From the NCBI RefSeq assembly GCF_013035315.1, contig NZ_WQHP01000001.1:372001-436000 (forward strand): a DNA stretch of 64,000 bases, written 5' to 3'. The notes beneath the pieces are model-generated. The model was not told where the DNA came from. It searched no databases and was given only the letters and a program-made list of their open reading frames with translations. Of the stretch, positions 37,583 to 46,726 are shown piece after piece; positions within the stretch are counted from its first letter, which is position 1; each line of letters opens with the position of its first letter. The translations under genes and the position numbers were made by a program. Source of the stretch: Ruegeria arenilitoris (GTDB lineage Bacteria; Pseudomonadota; Alphaproteobacteria; Rhodobacterales; Rhodobacteraceae).

Positions 37583-39169
37583 ATGGCCAAACTGAAGCGG
37601 GACATTGGCCTAATCGGCCTCACCTTCATTTCGGTTGGCGGAATCATCGGGTCTGGCTGGTTGTTCGGCCCTTTGCTTGCGGTTCAGCACGCAGGGCCGG
37701 CAGCGATCCTGTCCTGGGTCATTGGTGCAGCTGCCATGTTTGTCTTGGCGATAACCTTTGCCGAGATCTCGGCCATGCTACCCATCCCAGGAGGGATTGC
37801 GCGTGTCCCGCAGTTTTCGCACGGCAACATCGTTTCCATGGCAATGGGGTGGACCGCCTGGATTGGGTACAACACCACAGCCCCGATCGAAGTGGAGGCG
37901 ATGTTGAAATACCTCGCGCCTTATGCGCCGTGGCTACACACCGCCGAAACCGGTGATCTGACCGGTGCTGGGATCACCGTCGCCTTGTTCTTCATGCTGC
38001 TTTTTGTGGTGATCAATGCGCTAGGTGTGAAGTTCTTCGCACAGGTCAACGCGACCCTAACATGGGCCAAAATCGCTATCCCGATTGTGCTGTCGGTGCT
38101 TTTGATTGTCAGCCGGTTCGATACGGCGAACTTCACCTCACCGGACGGCTTCGCACCATACGGCCTGCAGGGAATCATGGCAGCCGTTTCGACAGGCGGA
38201 GTGATTTTCTCGTTCATCGGCTTTCGCCATGTGGTCGACATGGCCGGCGAGGTCAAAAACCCCAAGGTCGCCATCCCGGCCGCGCTGGTGTTGTCCATCA
38301 TTCTGTGTGCCGCGATTTACATCGGGCTACAAATCGCCTTTATCGGCGCACTTGATCCTGTTATGATCCAGAACGGTTGGGCAAAGCTGTCCTTTGGTGG
38401 TCAAGGACCATTAGACGGGGTGATCCTGTCCGTCGGGATCGTCTGGTTTCTGAGCGTACTGAACGTTGGCTCGATCATTGGCCCGTTTGGCAATGGCCTT
38501 GTATCCACGGGATCAAACGCGCGGATCGCACTGGCCTTATCCAAAAATGGCTTTCTGCCAAAACGGCTACAAATGCTGTCTTCATTTGGGGTACCGCTCT
38601 GGGCCCTGGCCCTGAACTATCTGATCGGCGTACTGTTTTTGCTCACGGTCCCGTTCACCACAGTCATCGCCCTGAATGGCGCGGCCATTGTGATGTCCTT
38701 TGCGGTCGGTCCCATAGCCGTTGTGTGCCTGCGTCACCTGATGCCGGATCACCCAAGGTCGATCCGCATCCCGATGGTGAAGATCGTAGCCGTTTCGGCC
38801 TTCTCCATCGCAACCCTGATCGTTTATTGGAGCGGTTGGGACACCGTCTGGCGGCTTGGTTTCGCACTCATCGTCGGAGGCGCGCTCTTACTGGCAAGGT
38901 TCCGTAATCGACTGGATGAGATGGACGTGACCGAGGCCCTTTGGCTCGTGCCCTACTTCGCCGGAATCGGCCTGATCTCATATCTGGGTCAGTTCGGGGA
39001 AGGCGCACAGAAACAGATTCCTTTCGGATGGGACATCGCGTTGTGCATTCTGTTTTCAGCCGTGATTTTCGGTCTTGCTGTGCGCTCGGCCCTGTCGGTC
39101 GAAAAGTTCCAGAAATACATCGCAGAAGAGGAAATTCTGGACCCCAGGCAACCCGTCATCGGGCTGTAA
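37583..39169 (+). CDS. APC-superfamily amino acid permease
   Basis: The 528-residue inner-membrane protein has about 12-14 predicted helices and starts with the APC motif LIGLTFISVGGIIGSGWLFGP, where the GIIGSGW loop contacts the substrate backbone, then FAEISAMLPIPGGIARVPQFSHG. Length and the late aromatic helices fit the amino acid/polyamine permease group. The substrate cannot be assigned. It is a single gene with its own terminator, facing lon. Confidence 0.9.
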   Translation: MAKLKRDIGLIGLTFISVGGIIGSGWLFGPLLAVQHAGPAAILSWVIGAAAMFVLAITFAEISAMLPIPGGIARVPQFSHGNIVSMAMGWTAWIGYNTTAPIEVEAMLKYLAPYAPWLHTAETGDLTGAGITVALFFMLLFVVINALGVKFFAQVNATLTWAKIAIPIVLSVLLIVSRFDTANFTSPDGFAPYGLQGIMAAVSTGGVIFSFIGFRHVVDMAGEVKNPKVAIPAALVLSIILCAAIYIGLQIAFIGALDPVMIQNGWAKLSFGGQGPLDGVILSVGIVWFLSVLNVGSIIGPFGNGLVSTGSNARIALALSKNGFLPKRLQMLSSFGVPLWALALNYLIGVLFLLTVPFTTVIALNGAAIVMSFAVGPIAVVCLRHLMPDHPRSIRIPMVKIVAVSAFSIATLIVYWSGWDTVWRLGFALIVGGALLLARFRNRLDEMDVTEALWLVPYFAGIGLISYLGQFGEGAQKQIPFGWDIALCILFSAVIFGLAVRSALSVEKFQKYIAEEEILDPRQPVIGL

Positions 39170-39170
39170 A

Positions 39171-39195
39171 AAAGGCGGGGTCTCCCCCGCCTTTT
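39171..39195. terminator. Terminator between the APC permease and lon
   Basis: Ten-base stem AAAGGCGGGG / CCCCGCCTTT with TCTC loop, flanked by A and T runs, so it can act in both directions. Confidence 0.88.
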
Positions 39196-39212
39196 CCGTT
39201 TCTTATTTGGCC

Positions 39213-41621
39213 TTAGTGCGTCGTCGCGGCTGGACCTGCGCTGTCTGCCGCCTTTGCAGCGGCAGCAGCGGCCTCTTCGGCGGCCTCATCCCACTCGATA
39301 GGCTCAGGCTCGCGCACCAGCGCTGCTTTCAGCACCTCGGACACGTGCTTGACCGGAATGATCTTCAAACCTTCCTTCACGTTGTCCGGGATATCGGCCA
39401 GATCCTTTTCGTTCTCTTCTGGGATCAGGACGGTCTTGATGCCACCGCGCAGCGCCGCCAGCAGTTTCTCTTTCAAACCACCGATCGGCATTGCATTGCC
39501 ACGCAACGAAACCTCACCCGTCATGGCTATATCCTTGCGGACCGGGATACCGGTCAGTACGGACACGATGGACGTCACCATGGCCAGGCCGGCAGAGGGA
39601 CCATCCTTGGGCGTCGCCCCATCCGGCACGTGGACGTGGATGTCCAGCTTGTCGAACTTCGGCGGCTTGACCCCGATCTGAGGCGAAATCGACCGTACAT
39701 AGGACGAAGCCGCGTCGATGGATTCCTTCATCACGTCGCCCAGTTTACCGGTGGTCTTCATCCTCCCCTTACCCGGCAGCTTCAGCGCCTCGATATGCAG
39801 CAGATCGCCGCCAACGGAAGTGTAGGCCAGACCTGTGACCACGCCGACCTGATCGTCCTGCTCGGCCAGACCATAGCGGTACTTTGGCACACCCAAGAAC
39901 TCATCCAGGTTCTCCGGCGTCACGGTGATCTCGTCGGCTTCTTTCTTGACGATCTTGGTCAGCGATTTCCGGGCCACCTTGGCGATTTCACGTTCGAGGT
40001 TCCGTACGCCCGCTTCGCGGGTGTAGGTGCGGATGATCTTCTGCAGCGCCTCATCGGTCAGTTCAAACTCCTTGGCTTTCAGACCATGGTTTTTGACCTG
40101 CTTGCTGATCAGGTGTTGCTTGGCGATCTCGCTCTTTTCCTCTTCGGTGTAACCGGCCAGCGGGATGATCTCCATCCGGTCCAGCAGAGGCCCAGGCATG
40201 TTGTAGCTGTTCGACGTGGTCAGAAACATCACGTTGGACAGGTCATATTCGACCTCAAGGTAGTGGTCCATGAACGTGCTGTTCTGTTCCGGGTCCAACA
40301 CCTCAAGCATTGCCGAAGCAGGGTCGCCACGGAAGTCCTGCCCCATCTTGTCGATCTCGTCGAGCAGGATGAGCGGGTTAGTGGTTTTCGCCTTTTTCAG
40401 CGCTTGAATGATCTTGCCAGGCATCGAACCGATATAGGTCCGGCGGTGTCCCCGGATCTCGGATTCGTCGCGCACGCCACCCAACGAGATGCGAATGAAC
40501 TCGCGCCCGGTGGCTTTTGCCACAGACTTACCAAGCGAGGTTTTACCCACGCCCGGAGGGCCAACGAGGCACAGGATCGGGCCTTTCAGCTTTTTCGAAC
40601 GCTGCTGCACCGCCAGATACTCGACGATCCGCTCCTTGACCTTCTCGAGGCCATAGTGATCGGCATCCAGAATGTCCTGCGCACGCCCCAGATCCTTTTT
40701 GACGCGGGATTTGGTGCCCCACGGCAGGGCCAGGATCCAGTCAAGGTAATTGCGTACAACGGTCGCTTCGGCGGACATCGGGCTCATGTTGCGCAGCTTT
40801 TTCAGCTCGCCTTCGGCCTTTTCGCGCGCCTCTTTCGACAGCTTGGTCTCAGCGATCTTGGCTTCCAGCTCGGCGACTTCGTTCGAGCCGTCCTCACCAT
40901 CGCCAAGTTCCTTCTGAATGGCCTTCATCTGCTCATTCAGATAGTATTCGCGCTGCGTCTTCTCCATCTGGGATTTTACGCGGGTCTTGATCTTTTTCTC
41001 GACCTGAAGAACAGACATTTCACCCTGCATCAGGCCATAGACCTTCTCAAGCCGCTCGCTGACGCTGAGGGTTTCCAGCAGTTCCTGCTTTTGCTCGACC
41101 TCGATGCCCAAATGACCCGACACAAGGTCGGCCAGTTTGGCGGGTTCGGCGGTTTCACCCACGGCAGTCAGAGCCTCTTCGGGGATGTTCTTACGCACTT
41201 TGGCATAACGCTCAAACTCATCCGCCACCGTGCGCTGCAGCGCTTCGGTCGTGGTGACATCGCCCGGAATTTCGGTCAGATACTCGGCGCGAGCCTCGAA
41301 AAAATATTCGTTTTCAAGGAATTCCGTGATTTGCACACGTGCTTGGCCTTCGACCAGCACCTTTACGGTGCCGTCCGGCAGTTTCAGCAGTTGCAGCACA
41401 TTGGCCAGCACACCCGACCGATAGATGCCATCTATGGTGGGGTCATCGTCACTCGGGTCGATCTGACTGGACAACAGAATCTGCTTGTCGTCCTGCATCA
41501 CTTCTTCCAGCGCACGGACGGATTTTTCCCGACCGACGAACAGCGGCACGATCATATGCGGGAAGACCACGATATCGCGCAGCGGCAGCACTGGGTATGA
41601 GGAGTTCAGGGGCTCTTGCAT
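39213..41621 (-). CDS. lon: ATP-dependent protease Lon
   Basis: Lon degrades misfolded and regulatory proteins. The 802-residue protein has the N-terminal LON domain (from about residue 9), a coiled-coil linker, the AAA+ module with Walker A GPPGVGKT at 354-361 and Walker B LILLDEID at about 417-424, and the protease domain with the Ser676-Lys719 dyad in KDGPSAG and GGLKEKLLAA. The tail from residue 775 is acidic and Ala-rich, a lineage feature. A heat-shock-type promoter candidate lies upstream. tgt is upstream on the same strand. Confidence 0.97.
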   Translation of the reverse strand: MQEPLNSSYPVLPLRDIVVFPHMIVPLFVGREKSVRALEEVMQDDKQILLSSQIDPSDDDPTIDGIYRSGVLANVLQLLKLPDGTVKVLVEGQARVQITEFLENEYFFEARAEYLTEIPGDVTTTEALQRTVADEFERYAKVRKNIPEEALTAVGETAEPAKLADLVSGHLGIEVEQKQELLETLSVSERLEKVYGLMQGEMSVLQVEKKIKTRVKSQMEKTQREYYLNEQMKAIQKELGDGEDGSNEVAELEAKIAETKLSKEAREKAEGELKKLRNMSPMSAEATVVRNYLDWILALPWGTKSRVKKDLGRAQDILDADHYGLEKVKERIVEYLAVQQRSKKLKGPILCLVGPPGVGKTSLGKSVAKATGREFIRISLGGVRDESEIRGHRRTYIGSMPGKIIQALKKAKTTNPLILLDEIDKMGQDFRGDPASAMLEVLDPEQNSTFMDHYLEVEYDLSNVMFLTTSNSYNMPGPLLDRMEIIPLAGYTEEEKSEIAKQHLISKQVKNHGLKAKEFELTDEALQKIIRTYTREAGVRNLEREIAKVARKSLTKIVKKEADEITVTPENLDEFLGVPKYRYGLAEQDDQVGVVTGLAYTSVGGDLLHIEALKLPGKGRMKTTGKLGDVMKESIDAASSYVRSISPQIGVKPPKFDKLDIHVHVPDGATPKDGPSAGLAMVTSIVSVLTGIPVRKDIAMTGEVSLRGNAMPIGGLKEKLLAALRGGIKTVLIPEENEKDLADIPDNVKEGLKIIPVKHVSEVLKAALVREPEPIEWDEAAEEAAAAAAKAADSAGPAATTH

Positions 41622-41700
41622 GCTCTATCCTTATCATTGGCAAGACGGCTCTGGTCCCTCATCGAGGCAACGCCCGGCCGTCTCCTGTCTTGGACGATTA

Positions 41701-41728
41701 AGGTGGGGCAGTCTGTGCCCTATTTCAA
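41701..41728 (-). promoter_or_regulatory. Candidate RpoH (sigma-32) promoter for lon
   Basis: On the minus strand TTGAAA (41728-41723) is followed after 14 bases by CCCCACCT (41708-41701), close to the heat-shock consensus TTGAAA-N13/15-CCCCATNT. Transcription would start near 41695, about 75 bases before lon. lon is a heat-shock gene in many proteobacteria. Confidence 0.45.
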
Positions 41729-41832
41729 CCTCACCGCCATCTCTCGTGATGAGAATGACCCGAGGTGTTCGGGACTGCAAGGCACCTGATGGACTATTCG
41801 GCGATTTTGGTCATCAAATCGCCAAACGCCTA

Positions 41833-42963
41833 TCAAAGTGGCTCGATATCACCCTGCGCACGTTGTGCGTGGAAATCTGCCCGCCAGGCCTCAAAAGTAC
41901 CTGCGGCAATCGCGTCGCGCATGCCCTGCATAATCTCTTGGAAATAATGCAGGTTGTGCCAGGTCAGCAGCATGCCCGAGATCATCTCGTTCGAGCGGAA
42001 CACATGGTGCAAATAAGCGCGGGAATAGTTCGAACACGCCGGACAGGTGCAGTGTTCATCCAGCGGGCGCGGGTCATCGGCGTGGCGGGCGTTTTTGATG
42101 TTAACGACGCCGTGGCGCGTGAAGACCTGCCCGGTGCGCCCCGAACGGGACGGCAGAACGCAATCCATCATGTCGATTCCGCGCGCAACTGCGCCAACGA
42201 TATCGTCAGGCTTACCGACGCCCATCAGATAGCGTGGTTTGTCTTCGGGCAGCATATCGGGGGCAAAGTCCAGCACGTCGAACATTGCTTCCTGCCCTTC
42301 GCCCACGGCGAGACCGCCGACGGCATAGCCTTCGAACCCAATCTCTTTCAGCGCCTCGGCCGATTCCTCGCGGAAGTCCTTTTCCAGCCCACCTTGCTGG
42401 ATGCCAAACAAGGCATGACCGGGACGATCCCCAAAGGCGTCGCGCGAACGCTGCGCCCACCGCATCGACAGGCGCATCGATTCAGCGATGCGATCCCGAT
42501 CCGCGGGTAACGCCGGGCACTCATCGAAACACATCACGATGTCCGAGCCCAAAAGGCGCTGAATTTCCATCGACCTTTCGGGAGTCAATTCGTGCCGAGA
42601 TCCGTCGATATGGGATTTGAAGGTCACACCCTTCTCGGTCAGCTTCCGCAGCCCAGCCAGCGACATGACCTGAAATCCGCCCGAGTCCGTGAGGATCGGG
42701 CGCTCCCAATTCATAAACTTGTGCAATCCGCCCAAACGGTCGATCCGCTCGGCCGTCGGACGCAGCATCAGGTGATAGGTATTACCCAGCAGAATGTCCG
42801 CACCTGTGGCGCGTACACTCTCCGGCATCATCGCTTTGACCGTGGCCGCTGTTCCAACCGGCATGAATGCAGGCGTACGCACGTCACCGCGCGGAGTATG
42901 GATGACTCCGGTGCGGGCCTTGCCATCGGTGGCCTTCAGGTCGAAAGAGAAACGGTCTGTCAT
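41833..42963 (-). CDS. tgt: Queuine tRNA-guanine transglycosylase
   Basis: Tgt swaps guanine 34 for preQ1 in Asp, Asn, His and Tyr tRNAs, and the tRNA-Asp (GTC) genes in this window encode one of its substrates. The 376-residue protein has [12 protein letters not shown], the catalytic Asp93 in [25 protein letters not shown] with the nucleophile Asp, and the zinc site [16 protein letters not shown]. Length is normal. It precedes lon on the same strand with a 211-base gap that holds the lon promoter. Confidence 0.97.
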   Translation of the reverse strand: MTDRFSFDLKATDGKARTGVIHTPRGDVRTPAFMPVGTAATVKAMMPESVRATGADILLGNTYHLMLRPTAERIDRLGGLHKFMNWERPILTDSGGFQVMSLAGLRKLTEKGVTFKSHIDGSRHELTPERSMEIQRLLGSDIVMCFDECPALPADRDRIAESMRLSMRWAQRSRDAFGDRPGHALFGIQQGGLEKDFREESAEALKEIGFEGYAVGGLAVGEGQEAMFDVLDFAPDMLPEDKPRYLMGVGKPDDIVGAVARGIDMMDCVLPSRSGRTGQVFTRHGVVNIKNARHADDPRPLDEHCTCPACSNYSRAYLHHVFRSNEMISGMLLTWHNLHYFQEIMQGMRDAIAAGTFEAWRADFHAQRAQGDIEPL

Positions 42964-43027
42964 ATGAATGCCTCAGGGTCGCTGAACCGGGCAGCAATTG
43001 CCCGATCTTAGCTTCTATTGCAAGCCG

Positions 43028-43939
43028 TCAGGGCAGTGTTGCGACACGCTCAGTGAACAACTCGACAACCCCTGCCCCGTCCACATCACGGCAAACGCGT
43101 ATCGCCGGTCTGTCGGCATCCGGCAAAGTGGCCCCGGCTTGCGGTCCGTCCGCAACAACGCGAATACCGGTTTCCACCATCTCGAACATGGGCGCGTGCG
43201 TGCAGGCGATCACAGCGGTTGAATCATGCAAGCCGCAGCCTTCCAATCCGCCGATGTCTTTGTAGAAATTCAGGTAAAACTTCGAGATGTCGCGCAGGAA
43301 CCCGCCCATTTCTACCGAGCGTTCGGCCAGTGCCTCGAAATCCGCTGTTTCGTAAAGCGTCTTCAAAGTCACATCCAGCCCCACAAGAACCGTATCCGGA
43401 GGGGAGGCAAACACCGCATCCGCCGCCTTTGCATCATGATAGATATTGGCTTCTGCGTGTTCAGTAATGTTGCCGCGGCAAAAGACCGCCCCACCCATGA
43501 TCACCAACCGGTTGAGGTTGCTGGCGAACTGAGGGTCAAGCCGCATCGCATCAGCGATGTTTGTCAGCGGACCAACCGCACACACAACCAATTCGCCCTT
43601 ATGCGCCCGTGCCTGATCCACCAGATATTCTGCCGCCGCCAAAGGGTGGTTGGATCCGATCTGCGGAATTTCTGTAATGTCGCCAAACCCTTCCGGGCCG
43701 TGCACATGCTCGGACGGGGCATGACCGTCGGTTTCCCAGGCCCAGGGTGCCCCTTCTGAAACTGGCGCATCCAAACCCAACTTATCCAACAAAAACCGTG
43801 CGTTGCGACTGGATTGGTGAACGTGCGTATTGCCGAAGATGGTGGTCAGCCCGATCAAATCAATATCAGGTGCTGCTGCGGCATAGGCGATGGCCATCGC
43901 GTCGTCGATGCCGGGATCAGTGTCAATTATTAGTTTCAT
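43028..43939 (-). CDS. Inosine/uridine-preferring nucleoside hydrolase
   Basis: These calcium enzymes split ribonucleosides into base and ribose for salvage. The 303-residue protein begins MKLIIDTDPGIDDAMAIAYA, the DxDxxxDD metal site (Asp6, Asp8, Asp12, Asp13), and has a late helix with His/Asp contacts (CGLHDSTAVIACTHAPMF). The start at 43939 has a GGGCGGGG site; the longer frame to 43999 adds no family sequence. The exact nucleoside preference is unknown. Confidence 0.93.
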   Translation of the reverse strand: MKLIIDTDPGIDDAMAIAYAAAAPDIDLIGLTTIFGNTHVHQSSRNARFLLDKLGLDAPVSEGAPWAWETDGHAPSEHVHGPEGFGDITEIPQIGSNHPLAAAEYLVDQARAHKGELVVCAVGPLTNIADAMRLDPQFASNLNRLVIMGGAVFCRGNITEHAEANIYHDAKAADAVFASPPDTVLVGLDVTLKTLYETADFEALAERSVEMGGFLRDISKFYLNFYKDIGGLEGCGLHDSTAVIACTHAPMFEMVETGIRVVADGPQAGATLPDADRPAIRVCRDVDGAGVVELFTERVATLP

Positions 43940-44115
43940 CCCCGCCCGATAGCGCAATCGGAAGCTGGATGCAAAGCGGCCACATATGCAAATTTCCACT
44001 CTGGTAACACGGTTTCATCGATTTGCATCCGCTGCCATTCCCGCCATACCTGAGTTGAAATTAGGCGGAACAATCCCCAAGTGTATACCATAGTACACAA
44101 AAATAGAGGACAGTT

Positions 44116-45006
44116 ATGACAGAAGACCAGATCATTGGATTGCTGACATCAAACATCATTTACGTGCTTGCGGCGATTTTAGTTATCGTTGTGATCTTCA
44201 AAGGCATCAAGATCGTGCCGCAATCTGAAAAATACGTGGTAGAGCGCTTTGGCCGCCTGCACTCGGTCCTTGGCCCGGGCATCAACTTTATCGTTCCGTT
44301 TCTGGACGTTGCACGTCACAAGATATCCATTCTGGAACGCCAGTTGCCCAATGCGACACAAGACGCGATCACCAAGGACAACGTTCTGGTCCAGATCGAC
44401 ACATCGGTCTTCTACCGCATTCTTGAACCCGAAAAGACCGTGTACCGTATCCGCGACGTCGATGGTGCGATCGCAACGACAGTGGCCGGCATCGTGCGGG
44501 CGGAAATTGGTAAAATGGATCTGGACGAGGTCCAGTCGAACCGCGCCCAACTGATTACACGGATACAGGAAAGTGTCGAAACGGCCGTTGATGATTGGGG
44601 CATCGAGGTAACGCGCGCTGAGATTCTGGATGTGAATCTGGATCAGGCCACCCGCGATGCGATGCTGCAGCAGTTGAACGCCGAACGTGCCCGCCGCGCT
44701 CAGGTGACAGAGGCTGAGGGTCAGAAGCGCGCAGTCGAATTGAACGCTGATGCGGAACTCTATGCCGCTGAACAAACAGCTAAAGCGCGCCGTATCCAGG
44801 CCGAGGCCGAAGCATACGCAACCGGTGTCGTCGCCAAGGCTATTCAGGACAATGGGATCGAGGCCGCACAGTATCAGGTTGCCCTGAAACAGGTCGAGGC
44901 GCTGAACGCGCTTGGCAATGGCAACGGTTCGCAGACCATTGTGGTACCCGCGAACGCATTGGAAGCCTTCGGAGATGCGTTTAAGATGCTGAAAGGAGCG
45001 AAGTAA
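44116..45006 (+). CDS. SPFH/stomatin-like membrane protein (QmcA type)
   Basis: The 296-residue protein has an N-terminal membrane helix (IIYVLAAILVIVVIFKGIKIV), the SPFH/PHB domain (PQSEKYVVERFGRLHSVLGPGINFIVPFLD to EIGKMDLDEV) and a long C-terminal coiled coil rich in Ala/Glu (residues 180-250). Such proteins oligomerise into membrane microdomain scaffolds. The overlapping nfeD partner directly downstream is the classical pairing. The dyad-like GTGTA-N8-TACAC at 44081-44098 lies upstream but its meaning is unclear. Confidence 0.93.
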   Translation: MTEDQIIGLLTSNIIYVLAAILVIVVIFKGIKIVPQSEKYVVERFGRLHSVLGPGINFIVPFLDVARHKISILERQLPNATQDAITKDNVLVQIDTSVFYRILEPEKTVYRIRDVDGAIATTVAGIVRAEIGKMDLDEVQSNRAQLITRIQESVETAVDDWGIEVTRAEILDVNLDQATRDAMLQQLNAERARRAQVTEAEGQKRAVELNADAELYAAEQTAKARRIQAEAEAYATGVVAKAIQDNGIEAAQYQVALKQVEALNALGNGNGSQTIVVPANALEAFGDAFKMLKGAK

Positions 45007-45284
45007 TGACTGATCCCTTCTGGCTGACATGGTGGATTTGGCTGGCCGGAGCTCTCGCTCTGGGCATACTCGAGATCGTGCTGCCGGGGTTCATCTTTCT
45101 TGGCTTTGCTATAGGCGCGGCCGTTACAGGGCTTTTGCTTGTAATTCCGGGCTTTGCACCGAGCCTACCCGTGCTGCTGTTGATCTTTGCCGTTCTCTCG
45201 CTGGCGGCCTGGTTGATCCTGCGGCGCATGTTCGCCCTGCCCCATGGCCAGGTGAAAACCTTCAACCACGATATCAACGAATGA
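45006..45284 (+). CDS. NfeD-like short membrane protein
   Basis: The 92-residue protein starts by sharing one base with the SPFH stop (TAATG). It has two or three membrane segments (IWLAGALALGILEIVLPGFIFLGFAIGAAVTGLLLVI in two pieces, then LPVLLLIFAVLSLAAWLIL) and lacks both the ClpP-like protease domain and most of the C-terminal OB domain, so it is the short YbbK-partner type that works with stomatin-like proteins. Confidence 0.88.
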   Translation: MTDPFWLTWWIWLAGALALGILEIVLPGFIFLGFAIGAAVTGLLLVIPGFAPSLPVLLLIFAVLSLAAWLILRRMFALPHGQVKTFNHDINE

Positions 45285-45293
45285 TCTAAGAAC

Positions 45294-45331
45294 GCAGCGT
45301 CCGATGGTGCCACGGCACCACTGGACGCTGC
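45294..45331 (+). other. Long stem-loop between nfeD and sufT
   Basis: Nine-base outer stem GCAGCGTCC / GGACGCTGC encloses a second stem GGTGC / GCACC with a CACG loop. There is no T run, so it is not a classical terminator; it could be an mRNA-stabilising or processing element at the end of the nfeD transcript. Confidence 0.65.
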
Positions 45332-45379
45332 CCTATGCTTTCCCTATATATTTGCTCAGGTAACAGCCCCGAGGCATGA

Positions 45380-45742
45380 ATGACGCACCCAAGTGAACAG
45401 TTTGAAGGAACGCCTTTGATTGCACCTTCAACCATCGATCATCCACTATACGAGCCCGTGGTCGAGGCTTGCCGGACCGTCTTTGACCCCGAGATTCCCG
45501 TAAATATATATGACTTGGGTCTGATCTATACGATCGACATCACCAAGGAAAACGCCGTGAAGGTGATCATGACACTGACAGCGCCGGGCTGCCCGGTTGC
45601 AGGCGACATGCCCGGCTGGATCGTCGAGGCCATCGAACCCGTCGCGGGCGTCAAAGAAGTTGATGTCGAACTGACGTGGGAGCCGCCCTGGGGCATGGAG
45701 ATGATGTCGGACGAAGCCCGCCTAGAGCTGGGATTCATGTGA
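45380..45742 (+). CDS. MIP18-family (DUF59) iron-sulfur assembly protein, SufT-like
   Basis: MIP18/SufT proteins help mature Fe-S proteins. The 120-residue protein has VFDPEIPVNIYDLGLIYTIDI and the conserved Cys in MTLTAPGCPVAGDMP, followed by VDVELTWEPPWGMEMMS, the full family pattern. It stands 600 bases before a SufA-like carrier gene on the same strand, with one opposite-strand gene between, so the two may be functionally linked although not one operon. Confidence 0.92.
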   Translation: MTHPSEQFEGTPLIAPSTIDHPLYEPVVEACRTVFDPEIPVNIYDLGLIYTIDITKENAVKVIMTLTAPGCPVAGDMPGWIVEAIEPVAGVKEVDVELTWEPPWGMEMMSDEARLELGFM

Positions 45743-45782
45743 TATCAGTTTAGGGTCGCCCTCTAAACTATAGAATACAAAT

Positions 45783-45813
45783 AGGCCGCCCCGCTTTCCG
45801 GCCGTCTTTTTTT
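45783..45813 (+). terminator. Terminator after the sufT-like gene
   Basis: Short stem GGCCG / CGGCC followed by GTC and seven T. The stem is weak, but the T run is strong. Confidence 0.6.
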
Positions 45814-45828
45814 GGTAAGACGCGCAAT

Positions 45829-46161
45829 CTATTCCACGTTGCAGGTCTCTTTGATCTCGGCCGCGCGTTCGTCCAGCGCTTTGACGTAATCGCCGTTCAG
45901 CATGCTGAGCCGCTTCTTTTCCGTCCCAGTCACTAACCCAAGCAACGCACCCGCTGGCGTGACTGCAATAATACTTTCTGCTTGCTGGTCCTGGGCGTGT
46001 TTCTTTTCGGACGCAATCGCTCTCAGATCACCCTCTGCGGTCGCGCAGTTCACCGGATGCCGCTTGTCATTAGCGGCCGAAGCAACACCTGCGCTTAAAA
46101 AAACCGCGCAAACAGCTTGTATCACAACATTTTTCGGTGGAATCTGCCCGTGCCAAGTCAT
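45829..46161 (-). CDS. Small secreted protein of unknown function
   Basis: The 110-residue protein has a signal peptide (NVVIQAVCAVFLSAGVASA), then two cysteines at the ends of the mature part (NCATAEGDL and ETCNVE) that could form a disulfide, a helical region rich in Glu/Lys/Ala and a small hydrophobic AGALLGLVTG turn. I placed the start at the ATG at 46161 because AAAGGG lies nine bases upstream; a TTG two codons earlier is also open. I do not recognise the family. Confidence 0.65.
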   Translation of the reverse strand: MTWHGQIPPKNVVIQAVCAVFLSAGVASAANDKRHPVNCATAEGDLRAIASEKKHAQDQQAESIIAVTPAGALLGLVTGTEKKRLSMLNGDYVKALDERAAEIKETCNVE

Positions 46162-46360
46162 ATTCAATTGCCCTTTTACTAACCCTTGGTGATCCTGAAT
46201 TCAGGCTAAGGCGAAGGATGCATTTGACGCAAGATTCCTTTCACCAATTCCGTCAGACGCTCAAAACAGAAGTAAAAGTTAGGTCAGCAGGCCTGCTATG
46301 TCTTGAGCCTGACGCCTCCGAGCCCTAAATTGAGGGTAACCTAGCGCAACGGAGATCACC

Positions 46361-46726
46361 ATGTTTGGCATTCCCGGCAAACAAGCCGTGACAATGACGA
46401 CCAAAGCAGCCGAGCAAATCGCACGCCTTATGGCGTCCGGCGGTCATGCCGGTTTGCGCATTGGTGTCAAAAAGGGCGGCTGTGCAGGCATGGAATACAC
46501 CATGGACTACGTTGAAGAGGCCGACACCAACGACGAAGTTGTTGAACAGGATGGTGCTCGGATCATGATCGCGCCAATGGCGCAGATGTTCCTATTCGGG
46601 ACCGAGATTGACTATGAGGTCTCCCTACTGGAGTCCGGCTTCAAGTTTCGTAACCCGAATGTCGTCGACGCGTGCGGCTGTGGCGAATCCATCAAGTTCG
46701 ACGACGCGCTGTCCTCACAATCCTAA
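46361..46726 (+). CDS. sufA: A-type iron-sulfur carrier (SufA/IscA family)
   Basis: The 121-residue protein carries Fe-S clusters to apo-proteins. The three conserved cysteines are present: one in KKGGCAGMEY and two in the C-terminal DACGCGESI motif. The sequence MTTKAAEQIARLMA is the usual helix start. Length is typical. Its stop overlaps the end of the convergent 2OG-oxygenase gene by four bases. The rest of the suf operon is outside the window. Confidence 0.94.
   Translation: MFGIPGKQAVTMTTKAAEQIARLMASGGHAGLRIGVKKGGCAGMEYTMDYVEEADTNDEVVEQDGARIMIAPMAQMFLFGTEIDYEVSLLESGFKFRNPNVVDACGCGESIKFDDALSSQS

Noticed and set aside
39075..41600. 841-codon frame antisense to lon
   Set aside because: It mirrors lon codon structure and has biased composition with no family motif. 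lon itself is certain.
44081..44098. GTGTA-N8-TACAC palindrome upstream of the SPFH gene
   Set aside because: Arms are only five bases and the centre is asymmetric; chance occurrence in an AT-rich gap is likely.
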